9,774 bases of DNA from an uncultured Clostridia bacterium. GTDB taxonomy: Bacteria > Bacillota > Clostridia > TANB77 > CAG-508. Positions 9,651 through 9,774 of this stretch are shown one piece after another (positions within the stretch are counted from its first letter, which is position 1; each line of letters begins with the position of its first letter). The DNA lies in the NCBI GenBank assembly GCA_944391895.1, contig CALXVF010000037.1, forward strand, positions 1 through 9,774, read 5' to 3'. The position numbers and the translations under genes are program-made. The notes beneath the pieces were generated by a model. It was not told the DNA's origin, did no database searches, and saw nothing but the letters and a program-made list of their open reading frames with translations.

Positions 9651-9774
9651 GTGAATAGATTAAAATTTTTAAGAACTGAAAAGAAAGAGAATTTGTATAA
9701 AATAGCAAAATTTTTAAATGTTTCTATCCAAACAGTCTCTAATTATGAAAATGAAAAAAGGGAGATGACTCCTG
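9651..9774 (+). CDS. XRE-family phage repressor, 5' part (cut by window end)
   Basis: Starts GTG at 9651-9653 after AAAGGA about nine bases upstream, and stays open to the window edge. The 41 visible residues include RLKFLRTEKKENLYKIAKFL and NVSIQTVSNYENEKREMTP, which is a C1-type HTH. It is divergent from the early operon and the only rightward protein gene of normal type here, so it is the likely lysogeny repressor. Whether it has a LexA-type peptidase domain, an ImmA-sensitive form or is small cannot be seen. An ATG at 9643 gives only a three-codon frame and is rejected. Confidence 0.8.
   Translation, partial: MNRLKFLRTEKKENLYKIAKFLNVSIQTVSNYENEKREMTP

Overview
This window looks like the left-transcribed early and regulatory region of a prophage or temperate phage from a low-GC Bacillota host, most likely a clostridium-type Firmicute. 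The base composition is very AT-rich. Strong AGGAGG-type ribosome binding sites precede most genes. TGA is an ordinary stop, many genes overlap by ATGA, and the families present (RecT, DUF1351, MBL-fold hydrolase, NinB-like, HNH-like, DUF6291, XRE regulators, ArpU/DUF1492-like regulator) form a standard Firmicute phage set. No integrase, terminase or structural gene is visible, so the window covers only the switch and the early operon.

Right end (about 8640-9774): the lysogeny switch. A rightward XRE repressor starts with GTG at 9651 and runs off the window. A leftward Cro-like XRE protein (9246-9461) faces it. Between them lie five related 17-bp palindromes and consensus promoters in both directions. 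The leftward promoter has TTGACA and TATAAT separated by exactly one operator. Further left are a small conserved-type protein, a headless XRE remnant and a third XRE regulator.

8280-8660: a stretch of about 350 bases with no conventional gene. It has a good rightward promoter, a predicted 5' end that coincides with the first stem, several nested helices, a possible pseudoknot and a final hairpin followed by U-rich sequence. I interpret it as an undescribed structured RNA, possibly also encoding a 21-residue hydrophobic peptide.

3400-8270: the early operon, all leftward. It has an excisionase-like HTH protein, two small proteins (one with a membrane segment), an acidic coiled-coil protein, DUF1351, RecT, an MBL-fold hydrolase, a NinB-like protein and an HNH-like protein. 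A DUF6291-type replication protein follows, split in two by an apparent one-base frameshift at an A6 run. The recombination genes probably work together on phage DNA replication and single-strand annealing.

394-3400: a densely packed chain of small early proteins, including several cysteine-rich ones, coiled-coil proteins, a one-pass membrane peptide and a PD-(D/E)XK resolvase-like nuclease whose N-terminus is out of frame. Several genes were too short for routine ORF calling; one probably uses an ATT start. The operon ends with an ArpU/DUF1492-like regulator expected to turn on late genes.

1-393: no protein gene seen. It holds two leftward promoter-like sequences and a compact two-hairpin element that may be a small RNA of about 130 nt. 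Function assignments rest on motif recognition by eye; no database search was possible.
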